A stretch of 64,000 nt of DNA. Origin: Globodera rostochiensis (taxonomy: Eukaryota > Nematoda > Chromadorea > Rhabditida > Heteroderidae). Below the pieces are notes generated by a model that was not told where the DNA came from, did not search any database, and was given only the letters and a program-made list of their open reading frames with translations. Below, piece after piece: positions 45,601 to 54,965 of this stretch. The stretch covers positions 1,199,388 through 1,263,387 of the forward strand of contig JAEVLN010000009.1 of the NCBI GenBank assembly GCA_018350325.1, given 5' to 3'. The number at the start of each line of letters is the position of its first letter. Positions within the stretch are counted from its first letter, which is position 1. A program made the position numbers and the translations under genes.

Positions 45601-47976
45601 GGCCCAAAATGATCGGAGCGGTTCTATTTTTTGCTATGAGTCTTAGAATTACTCTCCCTCTCACATATTAAAAAAGGGATCCGATCAGATCGATTTGAAA
45701 AAATCGATTTAGTCCCTTAAGGGCACTTTTGGGGAAATTTGAGGTACTGTAAGTTGGCCCAAAATGATCGGAGCGGTTCTATTTTTTGATATGAGTCTTA
45801 GAATTACTCTCCCTCTCACATATTAAAAAAGGGATCCGATCAGATCGATTTGAAAAAATCGATTTAGTCACTTAAGGCCACTTTTGGGGAAATTTGAGGT
45901 ACTGTAAGTTGGCTCAAAATGATCAGAGCGGTTCCATTTTTTGATATGAGTCTTAGAATTACTCTCCCTCTCACATATTAAAAAAGGGATCCGATCAGAT
46001 CGATTTGAAAAAATCGATTTAGTCCCTTAAGGGCACTTTTGGGGCACTTTTGGGGAAAATTGAGGTACTGTAAGTTGGCTCAAAATGATCGGAGCGGTTC
46101 CATTTTTTGATATGAGTCTTAGAATTACTCTCCGTCTCACATAATAAAAAAGGATCCGATCAGATCGATTTGAAAAAATCGATTTAGTCCCTTAAGAGCA
46201 CTTTTGGGGAAATTTGAGGTACTGTAAGTTGGCCCAAAATGATCGGAGCGGTTCTATTTTTTTGATATGAGTCTTAGAATTACTCTCGCTCTCACATATT
46301 AAAAAAGGGATCCGATCAGATCGATTTGAAAAAATCGATTTAGTCCTTTAAGGGCACTTTTGGGAAATTTGAGGTACTGTAAGTTGGCCCAAAATGATCG
46401 GAGCGGTTCTATTTTTTGATATGAGTCTTAGAATTACTCTCCCTCTCACATATTAAAAAAGGGATCCGATCAGATCGATTTGAAAAAATCGATTTAGTCC
46501 CTTAAGGGCACTTTTGGGGAAATTTGAGGTACTGTAAGTTGGCCCAAAATGATCGGAGCGGTTCTATTTTTTGATATGAGTCTTAGAATTACTCTCCCTC
46601 TCACATAATAAAAAAGGGATCCGATCAGATCGATTTGAAAAAATCGATTTAGTCCCTTAAGGGCACTTTTAGGGAAATTTGAGGTACTGTAAGTTGGCCC
46701 AAAATGATCGGAGCGGTTCTATTTTTTGATATGAGTCTTAGAATTACTCTCCCTCTCACATATTAAAAAAGGGGTCCGATCAGATCGATTTGAAAAAATC
46801 GATTTAGTCCCTTAAGGGCACTTTTGGGGAAAATTGAGGTACTGTAAGTTGGCCCAAAATGATCGGAGCGGTTCCATTTTTTGATATGAGTCTTAGAATT
46901 ACTCTCCGTCTCACATAATAAAAAAGGATCCGATCAGATCGATTTGAAAAAATCGATTTAGTCCCTTAAGAGCACTTTTGGGGAAATTTGAGGTACTGTA
47001 AGTTGGCCCAAAATGATCGGAGCGGTTCTATTTTTTTGATATGAGTCTTAGAATTACTCTCGCTCTCACATATTAAAAAAGGGATCCGATCAGATCGATT
47101 TGAAAAAATCGATTTAGTCCTTTAAGGGCACTTTTGGGAAATTTGAGGTACTGTAAGTTGGCCCAAAATGATCGGAGCGGTTCTATTTTTTGATATGAGT
47201 CTTAGAATTACTCTCCCTCTCACATATTAAAAAAGGGATCCGATCAGATCGATTTGAAAAAATCGATTTAGTCCCTTAAGGGCACTTTTGGGGAAATTTG
47301 AGGTACTGTAAGTTGGCCCAAAATGATCGGAGCGGTTCTATTTTTTGATATGAGTCTTAGAATTACTCTCCCTCTCACATATTAAAAAAGGGATCCGATC
47401 AGATCGATTTGAAAAAATCGATAGTCCCTTAAGGGCACTTTTGGGGAAATTTGAGGTACTGTAAGTTGGCCCAAAATGATCGGAGCGGTTCTATTTTTTG
47501 ATATGAGTCTTAGAATTCCTCTCCCTCTCACATATTAAAAAATTGATAGGCTCAGATCGATTTGAAAAAATTGATTTAGTCCCTTAAGGGCACTTTTGGG
47601 GAAAATTGAGGTACTGTAAGTTGGCCCAAAATTATAGGAGCGGTTCCATTTTTTGATATGAGTCTTAGAATTCCTCTCCCTCTCACATATTAAAAAATTG
47701 ATAGGCTCAGATCGATTTGAAAAAATTGATTTAGTCCCTTAAGGGCACTTTTGGGGAAATTTGAGGTACTGTAAGTTGGCCCAAAATGATCGGAGCGGTT
47801 CTATTTTTTGATATGAGTCTTAGAATTACTCTCCCTCTCACATATTAAAAAAGGGATCCGATCAGATCGATTTGAAAAAATCGATTTAGTCCCTTAAGGG
47901 CACTTTTGGGGAAAATTGAGGTACTGTAAGTTGGCCCAAAATGATCGGAGCGGTTCCATTTTTTGATATGAGTCTT
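36667..47976. repeat. 155-bp satellite, about 72 units
   Basis: Unit of ~155 bp, with ~166-bp variants carrying an extra GGGCACTTTT. It contains GTACTGTAAGTTGGCCCAAA, ATGATCGGAGCGGTTC, TTTTTGATATGAGTCTTAG, CTCTCCCTCTCACATATT, GATCCGATCAGATCGATTTG and TAGTCCCTTAAGGGCAC. Several sub-palindromes (TCGATTTGAAAAAATCGA, CCCTTAAGGG) let each unit fold. Diagnostic variants recur at fixed offsets: GGAGCTGTTCCTATTTTTG at ~40190 and ~42240 (~2.05 kb) and TCCGTCTCACATAATAAAAA at ~46132 and ~46912 (~780 bp, five units). These record recent block duplications. No gene. Confidence 0.95.
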
Positions 47977-48645
47977 TTCATAGAATGTCCGCTATCTAAA
48001 CACTTCGAATTTTTCTAATTTTATTTTTCCCACAGATTAACGTCCGAAAACGCATATAAAATATTTAACCTTAAAGCTATACAGTTATATTATTTTTAAA
48101 TCAAAAGCTTTGGTTTTAGGGACCAATTTTCTAGAATCATTATGGTTTCCAATGATAGACAGGCAAAAATATACATTACTCGAATAGACAAAGAGACATA
48201 CAAATATTTTTTTTTCTAAAAAACGGCTATCTCTTTCCAGTTAAAAAACCAAGGCTTGGTCTAGTTTTTTCATAGAATGTCCTCTATCTTTATTTAACAA
48301 AATAGCAACAAATGTTCAAAAGCAAAATACCTAATTTTTAATAAATTACACCGATTTTGAATAATTTTTCCACCTCTTCATTTGTTTCTTTTTTTCTTTT
48401 GTAATCTTTTTTCTCCAAAGTTTAAACTTTAAACGGAAACCCGTGCGAAAATCTAAATATAACACAAATGAATAATGCATCATTAAATTCATGACTATTT
48501 AAATTAGCTATACATAATAAGGTAAAAAAATAAAATAAATTAATTGTTTCATCTACATTTAGGCTGTTGATGATATGCCTAGGTTATCGATTGTATTATG
48601 GATGTTCAAAACGAAAGTACTAAGGTCACAAGTTTAATATTATCA
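47977..48645. other. Intergenic with a 23-bp direct repeat at the array edge
   Basis: TTTTCATAGAATGTCC followed by CTATCT occurs at the satellite's right edge (47975) and again at 48267. Otherwise AT-rich with no recognisable gene. Confidence 0.5.
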
Positions 48646-48653
48646 GCAGATAG

Positions 48654-49364
48654 TAGAGTTGGCCGGGATCGGGATTTTTGGTAAAAACCGGGATCGGGAT
48701 TGACCGGGATCGTGAAAGCCGGGATCGGGATCAGCATTTGAATAGGGACCGGGATCGGGATTTCGACTTTTCAAAAACTGGGACCGGGATTGGGATTAGT
48801 CGGGATTGACAAAGCGCAAATTTTTTTTTGTAATGGTCGATGGTAAGACAAATTTTTATTATTATTATTCAAAATATTTTTCTCATCTCTCTCAACTTCT
48901 CCATTCTAAATTTTTTTGAGATTTTGATAACTTTTAGGGGGGGGGGGGGAGGGTGGGGTCGGCGGTGTCGATAGGCGCCGCCGGAAAAATTTTTTTAGAT
49001 TTTAATGAATTTTGTTAAGAAATTTGCAACTAAAATTTAAAAAATACGGATATTTTTCTTCTAAATTGTCATCAAATTTTTTTTTTTAATTGAAAAAAGT
49101 GTTTCCACCACCGTAAATGTTCAGAGAAAGTCAGAAAAAATCATTTACATCGTTGGGGAACTGAACCCAACCCCCCCACCCACACTTAAATTGCATCCAC
49201 AACTCACCAATACACCACAACCAAAATGAACATTTGCGCTCAAAAATCCCATTCTTAGGGGTGCATTTTTATCCCGATAATCCCGACCCTACCGGGATCG
49301 GGATTCCAAAAACCGGAATAATCCCGCCCGATCCCGACCGGGATCCCGATCCCGGCCAACTCTA
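48654..49364. mobile_element. hAT-like element, 711 bp, private word CCGGGATCGGGAT, TSD gcagatag
   Basis: Begins TAGAGTTGGCCGGGATCGGG and ends in its inverse, with the perfect duplication gcagatag (48646-48653, 49365-49372). Both ends iterate CCGGGATCGGGAT in direct and inverted orientation. The interior has a G-run, the core GTCGGCGGTGTCGATAGGCG (~48958), the tail TTTTGTTAAGAAATTTGCAA and a minus-strand tRNA-like module (~49155-49222: A box TGGTGTATTGG, B box GGTTCAGTTCC). The interior matches the plan of 1950-3084, whose terminal word is entirely different. Confidence 0.9.
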
Positions 49365-49372
49365 GCAGATAG

Positions 49373-50288
49373 AATGGAAGGTCGATAATTCAGTTTTAAT
49401 TTCCAAAAGTTGAAAAAATTGAATATTCAAATGGCAAGCTGAATTTGCGTATGCACCAATCCATATTTTTTTCGTATCACCAAAAAGGCATGCGGTTCAT
49501 CGGCATTTACATTATTTAATTATACAACTTTTTGATTAAACACACATTTTTTCTGTTTATTTTTTACAATGCTCAATTAATAACCTAAATAAATAAAACA
49601 AATTCAAAATTTCTTACAATCTAAAATTGGTAGGCTTGTTGCGGCATAAAAATAAACCAAAACCCCTAAAATAAAATTAATGTAAAATAAAATCTTAACA
49701 AATTAAAACAAAATAAAATAACAAAAAGACGGCGGCGGAGACACTCTACCGGGCGAGGGAAGAGGTGTGCCATTAATCAACGCTATCGAATTATTATATT
49801 GTAAGGATGTGTGTGTTCCGCTGGTTGGATTCACAAAAAGGAAAATAATGGTCAAAATAATGTACCAAAAAAACTAAAAATTTTTAATAACTTTCCAATC
49901 ACTTTTTTTTATTAACTCGGAATTCCGAGACCAAAAATGTCGCAACTCGGAACTTCGGAAGTCGGGAATTCCGCCCATCCCTGATAACGTGCAAGAACAC
50001 GCACTAGTATCTGAACTGAACACGAAACCGGTGGCTACGGTCCGGTCCTGTCGGAACCGCCAACCCTACTTATTACATAAAACTGATTGTGATTCGGTTA
50101 ATTCAATTATTGAAAATTCCATAACACGACGACAAAACTGTCTATAAACGCATGACTCATATGCCATGGTTTTTTAGCCATTCATGTCACATCTGCTGTT
50201 CGTTCGTTCATCCCATCCCATCATTTATTTATTCATTCATTCAATTCAATCAAAATTAATTTTATCCAAAAAATTTGTCATCCAAAAA
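49373..50288. other. Intergenic with remnants
   Basis: Contains a GGAATTCCGA-word half-element ending CCCATCCCTG (~49917-49983), a 23-bp relic of a GT31 3' end (49985-50007) and a right-end-like CCAACCCTA at ~50071. ATTCATTCATTC-type low complexity precedes the GT31 start. Confidence 0.5.
49985..50007 (+). pseudogene. 3' end relic of a GT31 paralogue
   Basis: TAACGTGCAAGAACACGCAC plus TAG matches the last codons of the intact gene downstream (52408-52430; Thr-Cys-Lys-Asn-Thr-His-stop) at 21 of 23 positions. It follows directly after an hAT-like right end, so the rest of the paralogue has been lost or displaced. Confidence 0.5.
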
Positions 50289-52431
50289 ATGAATTTGCTA
50301 CTTTTTTTGATTGTTTTTACTGCGCTTAAGGCAGGCGGCGGCATCAAAGGAGGGTAATTAATTTGCTTTAAAATGGAGTAAACGCTTGTCATTAGCAAAT
50401 GTTGGCTGCCCATTGAAAAAACAAATGCAAATATATTTTTCAAAACAAATTAATACTTTTAAAATTTATTTTTAGCGATGGAAATAATGACACAAAATGG
50501 TTCGCCGGCACGAAGGTTCGAATGTCTTAAAAATGATTTGCACATTTTTGTCGTTAGTAGAGTTAGTTTAATTCAAATAAAAAATTATTTTAAAATCAGT
50601 AAAATTCGAATTTTACTTAAAAAATTATTTTTAAATCAGTAAAATTCGAATTTTACTAATTATTTCTCTTTATTATTTCAATATTTTTTCTTGAAAAGTG
50701 AAATTTCAAATTAACTACTAAATTCGAATCTAAAATACAATTTTAAAATTATTTTTAAATCAAGTAAAATTCGAATTTTACTAGTTATTTCTCTTTATGC
50801 TTTGACATTTATACATCATATTAAATAACTTAATATGAGTAATTTTGCAATATTTTTAGCATTTTAATATTCAATTCAAAAACATTCTCAAAAAATGTTG
50901 GATGGAATTTGCCAATTCTTGCCCGAATCAGACGGAATTGATAATGCTAACGCTGTCACGAAGAAATGGCTTTGAGACCAGAAAGGCCATTCGGCAAACG
51001 TGGATGAACGACTCGGTGAATTTGTGGTGCAATTTCATGAAAAAAAAATTACCAAAATTTTTATTTTTGTGCAGGTCCCAGGCGAAGTAATTCGTTTTTT
51101 GATCGCCGATGCCGGGGACGGGGAAGCGATCGATGTTCAGCAGAAGTTGGAGGAGGAGCAGGCGAAACATGGCGATTTGGTGTTTCTGCATGGCTTCGTC
51201 GACATTTACATCAACCTTTATTTGAAAGTATCCGACGACATTGAAAGATTTTTACTTTTAAATAAATATTTGAGGTGTACGGCGGCTTCAAATGGCAACA
51301 ATCGTTTTGTGCCAATGCCAAATGGGTGCTGAAAGTGGACGACGACGCGCTGGTGCATTTGCGACGTTTGGCGCATTGGACGGAGAAAAAATTCCGTCCA
51401 ATTGTTGCCCAAAATCCGCTGGTGTATTTTGGAGAAATTTACCACCAATCAATTCCATTTCGCGATCCAGAAAGCAAATGGTCATTATTGGGGTGGATGT
51501 CACTCTTTTTTAAAATTTCCAAACGACGGTCCAAACTCTAATAAATCAATTAAACTTTTAAAATACATTTATTTTTGCTTCAATTTTTGGTGCTTTTCAG
51601 TCAGGTTGGACAAAACCGGATATTATCCGTGTCCCCCGGACACCGGATAGCTCCAAAAACACACGCATATCCGCCCGGATACCGGGGTAATTTGGCTGGG
51701 GTTGGTCCAAGACCCGGATAATTTTACCCTTAAAAAATTTGCACAAAAACACCCCGGATACCGGTCCCGGATAACCCGAGTTGTCCAACCCTACTTTTCA
51801 GTCTCTTAATGAGTTTAATCAATCAATATGCATGCATCAGGGAAAGGAGCCGATGACCTCAAAAAATCGGAAATCGTCCGAGGCCTAAAAAAAATTTCGG
51901 AATTCCGAGGTCTCAAAGTTTTTTCAAAAATCGGATACCCTCAAAAATGTCGCAAATCGGAATTCCGACCATCCCTGTCATGCAAATTGAAAAACGTCAC
52001 AAAAAATGAAAGTTTAAAGGTACGCCCCGAAGGAAATGTACCCCAAGGACATGTACCCCGACTTCATGCAGGGCACCGTTTATCTGACCACTCCGGCAAC
52101 AATTAGTGCCATTTTGTTGCATACCGGACAAATTGACGAATTTTATTTGGAGGATGTGTTGTACACCGGAATTTTGGCCGAATTGGCCAATGTGACCTTG
52201 TCGGACCAGGAAAAGCACTTGATGTGCCATTTCTATGTATGGCAAATAATTTTTATCATTTTGAACATTTAAAGCAAACTTTTTCAACAACAGTTCAATG
52301 ACTGGAGTGGCGAATGTGGAGACGGAGGAGTGCCAATGCCGACTGCATTTTCGGTCATTGGAACAAAACTGAGCGATTTTGAGGAGCAATACGGGCGATT
52401 GAAGTCGCTAACGTGCAAGAATACGCACTAA
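50289..52431 (+). CDS. GT31 beta-1,3-galactosyltransferase-like, 324 aa
   Basis: Seven exons: 50289-50353, 50476-50515, 50860-51015, 51075-51227, 51275-51480, 52020-52236, 52294-52431; all join in frame with GT-AG introns. N-terminus MNLLLFLIVFTALKAGGG is a hydrophobic signal or short type II anchor. Galactosyl_T features: RRNGFETRKAIRQTW (family (E)xRxAIRxTW), HGDLVFLHGFVD, NAKWVLKVDDDALVHL with the metal-binding DxD at ~160-162, YPDFMQGTVYLTTP, and FYLEDVLYTG with Glu-Asp at ~251-252. GT31 enzymes add galactose or GlcNAc in beta-1,3 linkage to glycoproteins or glycolipids in the Golgi. 324 residues is a normal length. Intron 5 (51481-52019) holds two hAT-like insertions. A 23-bp relic of a second copy lies upstream. 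Sugar specificity cannot be read from sequence. Confidence 0.88.
51601..51793. mobile_element. hAT-like MITE, 193 bp, word CCGGATA, TSD cttttcag
   Basis: TCAGGTTGGACAAAACCGG at the left and GAGTTGTCCAACCCTA at the right. Private words CCGGATA/TATCCGG are repeated throughout. The duplication cttttcag is perfect (51593-51600, 51794-51801) and is itself a splice-acceptor-like sequence. Lies in GT31 intron 5. Confidence 0.85.
51839..51977. mobile_element. hAT-like MITE, word CGGAATTCCGA
   Basis: CAGGGAAAGGAGCCGATGACC at the left is a weak inverse of TCGGAATTCCGACCATCCCTG at the right. Flanks gcatgcat and tcatgcaa match at six of eight. Internal words AAATCGG and CGGAATTCCGA recur. Also in GT31 intron 5. 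Confidence 0.5.
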
Positions 52432-52482
52432 ACGATATCCCTTGATTATCCTTTAACTTTCCAAGGCATAAAATATTCGAAT

Positions 52483-52599
52483 TAGGGTTGGTCCCCGACC
52501 CCTCGGGGGCGGAATGTCGGGGTTTTTTGCAGCAAAAACCCCGAAAATTTCTAAAAAGTCAAAGTTCTGGGACGGGGACGGGGACGGGGACCAACCCTA
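52483..52599. mobile_element. hAT-like micro-element, 117 bp, word GGGGACGGGGAC, TSD attcgaat
   Basis: Begins TAGGGTTGGTCCCCG and ends in its inverse. The perfect duplication attcgaat is itself palindromic (52475-52482, 52600-52607). Located ~50 bp after the GT31 stop codon. Confidence 0.85.
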
Positions 52600-52607
52600 A
52601 TTCGAAT

Positions 52608-53134
52608 GACAACAATAATTTAAAACTTCAACCGACCACTCTTACATATAAAAAAGTTTAGTTTATTAAGTTAACGCAAAAAGAAATTAAAATTGTTGTA
52701 AATCTTAACAAAAACACTTTAAAAATCTTTTTCTCGCCCCGCCGATCGCCCCTCATCTCCAAAGAACTTCCTATTTTGAAGTGCGTTCAAAAAAAATATA
52801 AAATTGCGCAACTTAAAAAACCCAAAAAACACAATGGCAACCCATTTTGGGCAACTATTATTGGCTCATTACTAGGGCCACCTTTTTATATGGACAAAAA
52901 ATCTCGAAATATGGCCATAAAACATGGATGAAAATTGTTAAATATGGACCAAATATGGATAAAAACATTTGGTTTTACCCGATCGGAGCCCTGGCTTAAG
53001 GACCCAACTGCTCGGGGAGGTCAAGGAGGCCAGGGCCCGGTCTCCTTAGCCATGCCATCATCCCCCAGCGAGTCCGTCCTTCGCCTCCTCCCCTGGGATG
53101 GCCACCCAACACCCCAGGGTGGTGTTGTAATTAG
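52608..53134. other. Intergenic with GC-rich insert
   Basis: AT-rich apart from ~53000-53130, which is distinctly GC-rich (GGAGGTCAAGGAGGCCAGGG, CCCCTGGGATGGCCACCC). ~52875-52995 carries ATATGGAC words and ends GGAGCCCTGG, possibly a decayed hAT-like element. The open frame 52935-53189 resembles no protein I know. Confidence 0.4.
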
Positions 53135-53678
53135 CAGGGCTTCCACTTTTAGGCAAATGCCTATTTTTGCTGCAAACTCGGCACAGTGAGTTAATCACGA
53201 AAAACATGTTTTTAGCTTTATTTGGAGCTTTTAGAGTGGACTTTATAATGCTTATTTATGCCTATCTTGGGGTGCCTAATGCCTATTTGTGCCTATTTCA
53301 TGATTTTTTATGATTTTGAGGTATTTTGCAAAAAATGCCAAAAATAAAAGCAAAAGCTACCCGGATTAACAAAATCTACCCGAATCATACATCTCACGTG
53401 TTATGACATGGTCTAAATCGTGTTTTTTTAGCCGACAGTTGGATGCGTTTTACGGCGGAAAATATCGAAAAATTCTTGATTTGTAACTTCAATAAGCAGA
53501 AATGATCGCTTATTTTTTCTTTTTTTTTTTTGTTAAAACCTTCGGTAAAAAATTTTATTTGCCTATTTTTGTGCCTATTTGAGGATTTTTGTGCCTATTT
53601 CATGCCTATTTTAGATCTTTTTTGTGCCTATTTAAGCGCCTATTTTGCAATTTTTCGTGCCTAAAAGTGAAAGCCCTG
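53135..53678. mobile_element. hAT-like element, 544 bp, word GCCTATTT, TSD gtaattag
   Basis: Left end CAGGGCTTCCACTTTTAGGC, right end its inverse. GTGCCTATTT words occur more than ten times, mostly near the ends. The perfect duplication is gtaattag (53127-53134, 53679-53686). It abuts the 53686-53852 inverted repeat. Confidence 0.85.
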
Positions 53679-53685
53679 GTAATTA

Positions 53686-53852
53686 GTGCTCGGCAAATGG
53701 CTTCGATCGATATTCGATACGATAATTTAAATAAAATATCGGTATTGAAAAATATCGAATTAATAGTTGTTTTCCGATACGATATTCTATACGATATCTT
53801 CGAATATATGGCGATATTTTTATCGAAATATTCGTATCGTGCCGAGCACTAG
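53686..53852. mobile_element. Inverted repeat, word TATCGATA type
   Basis: AGTGCTCGGCA at the left and TGCCGAGCACT at the right, with ATTCGATACGATA and ATATCG words in both orientations between. Same plan as neighbouring hAT-like elements, but I found no clean 8-bp duplication; the 53135-53678 insertion overlaps its left flank. Confidence 0.5.
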
Positions 53853-53860
53853 TTTGTTGG

Positions 53861-53945
53861 TGAGTGGGTTGGGTGGGATCTGTAATAGTTTTTTGTTGGT
53901 TGGGGGTGGGTTCGAACTTCGAATCTCGACTTTTTTGGAAATTTT
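53861..53945 (+). other. tRNA-like module
   Basis: A-box-like TTGGTGAGTGGG followed by B-box GGGTTCGAACTTCGA, related to the module inside 1950-3084. No complete acceptor stem seen. Confidence 0.4.
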
Positions 53946-54739
53946 ACGACGACACCCATCACACTTACTATTAGGGCGCGTGGAATTGTTTTAACAAAAG
54001 CTGTTCACAAAAATTACTCTCAAAAGCCATCAATTTGAATGAATCAGCCGCCAGTCAGCACAAAAACACCCGTCCGCCGTGTCCATTCATTCTCAACTCG
54101 GTGATTATTTCATTGGACCAGACTGCGACCCATTCGTCCGACCAAAACCGCACCATTCACTGGAAATCAAATAACGCGAGCTGGGATTTTCAATGTTTTT
54201 TTAAATGTAGAATGGGGTATTATCATAAGAGAAGCACAAAAATAGCATTGATTTTGAAAAATTTTAGAATTAGAGCGACTTTTTTTAGTCCATATAAAAA
54301 TCCCTCTTTTGGGCTTTTTGAGAATAAATCCCTATTTCGCCACACTTTTCGCGCTTTTTAGTCCCTATTTTTGGTACTTTTCCCCAAAACTTCTTAAGAA
54401 AAATGCGGTATCTAAATTAGCCGAAAAATCTTAGTGTACGCTTAAATTTTTCTTACCGAAAAATACACCTTCGAAAATATGACTTTTTATTGGAAAAAAT
54501 GCACCCCTAAATATTTCCCGAAAAAATGTTTATATTTGGTATTTTTTATAAAATTTTCCTAAACGTGTGACAAATATTCTGTTTACAATTGTAAGAAAAA
54601 AAAATTAGATACCTAATAAAGATTTGCACAAATAACACACACATTCAACCATTTTTAGGAATTGGAAATGTTAATAAATCACCGGGGTCCCAAATGCCGC
54701 TTAAAACCGGCAATTTAGCCCCAAAAATAGACATTTCAG
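53946..54739. other. Region upstream of the GT14 gene
   Basis: Open frame 54035-54361 starts MNESAASQHKNTRPPCPF and might include an upstream exon, but nothing recognisable supports it. ~54190-54420 is a diverged copy of the TAGTCCCTATTT element at 23142-23530. Confidence 0.35.
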
Positions 54740-54922
54740 TAGGGTTGAGCCGGGACCGGGAACCAGTACTGAAATGTCTTTTCTGGGACTGAAATTTAGT
54801 CCCGGTTTTTCCAAAACGTTTTTTTGTCCAGTAGTCCCGGTTTTTCCCAAAAGTCCCGGTCCCGGTTTTTCCCAAAAGTCCCGGTTCCAGTTTTTCCCAA
54901 AATTCCCGGTCGTCCAAGCCTA
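54740..54922. mobile_element. hAT-like MITE, 183 bp, word AGTCCCGGT, TSD catttcag
   Basis: Begins TAGGGTTGAGCCGGGACCGG and ends CCCGGTCGTCCAAGCCTA. AGTCCCGGTTTTTCCC words are iterated. The perfect duplication is catttcag (54732-54739, 54923-54930), again resembling a 3' splice site. It lies just upstream of the GT14 start. Confidence 0.85.
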
Positions 54923-54965
54923 CATTTCAGCAATCAATCCAAATCCAACTTTTCAGTCCAAATTG

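Noticed and set aside
36690..47976. CRISPR-like or gene content in the 155-bp satellite
   Set aside because: Units are contiguous with no spacers; sequence differences are point variants within units. Open frames are short and shared between units.
53686..53852. hAT insertion with target duplication
   Set aside because: Inverted ends are good, but no 8-bp duplication could be aligned even after removing the adjacent younger insertion.
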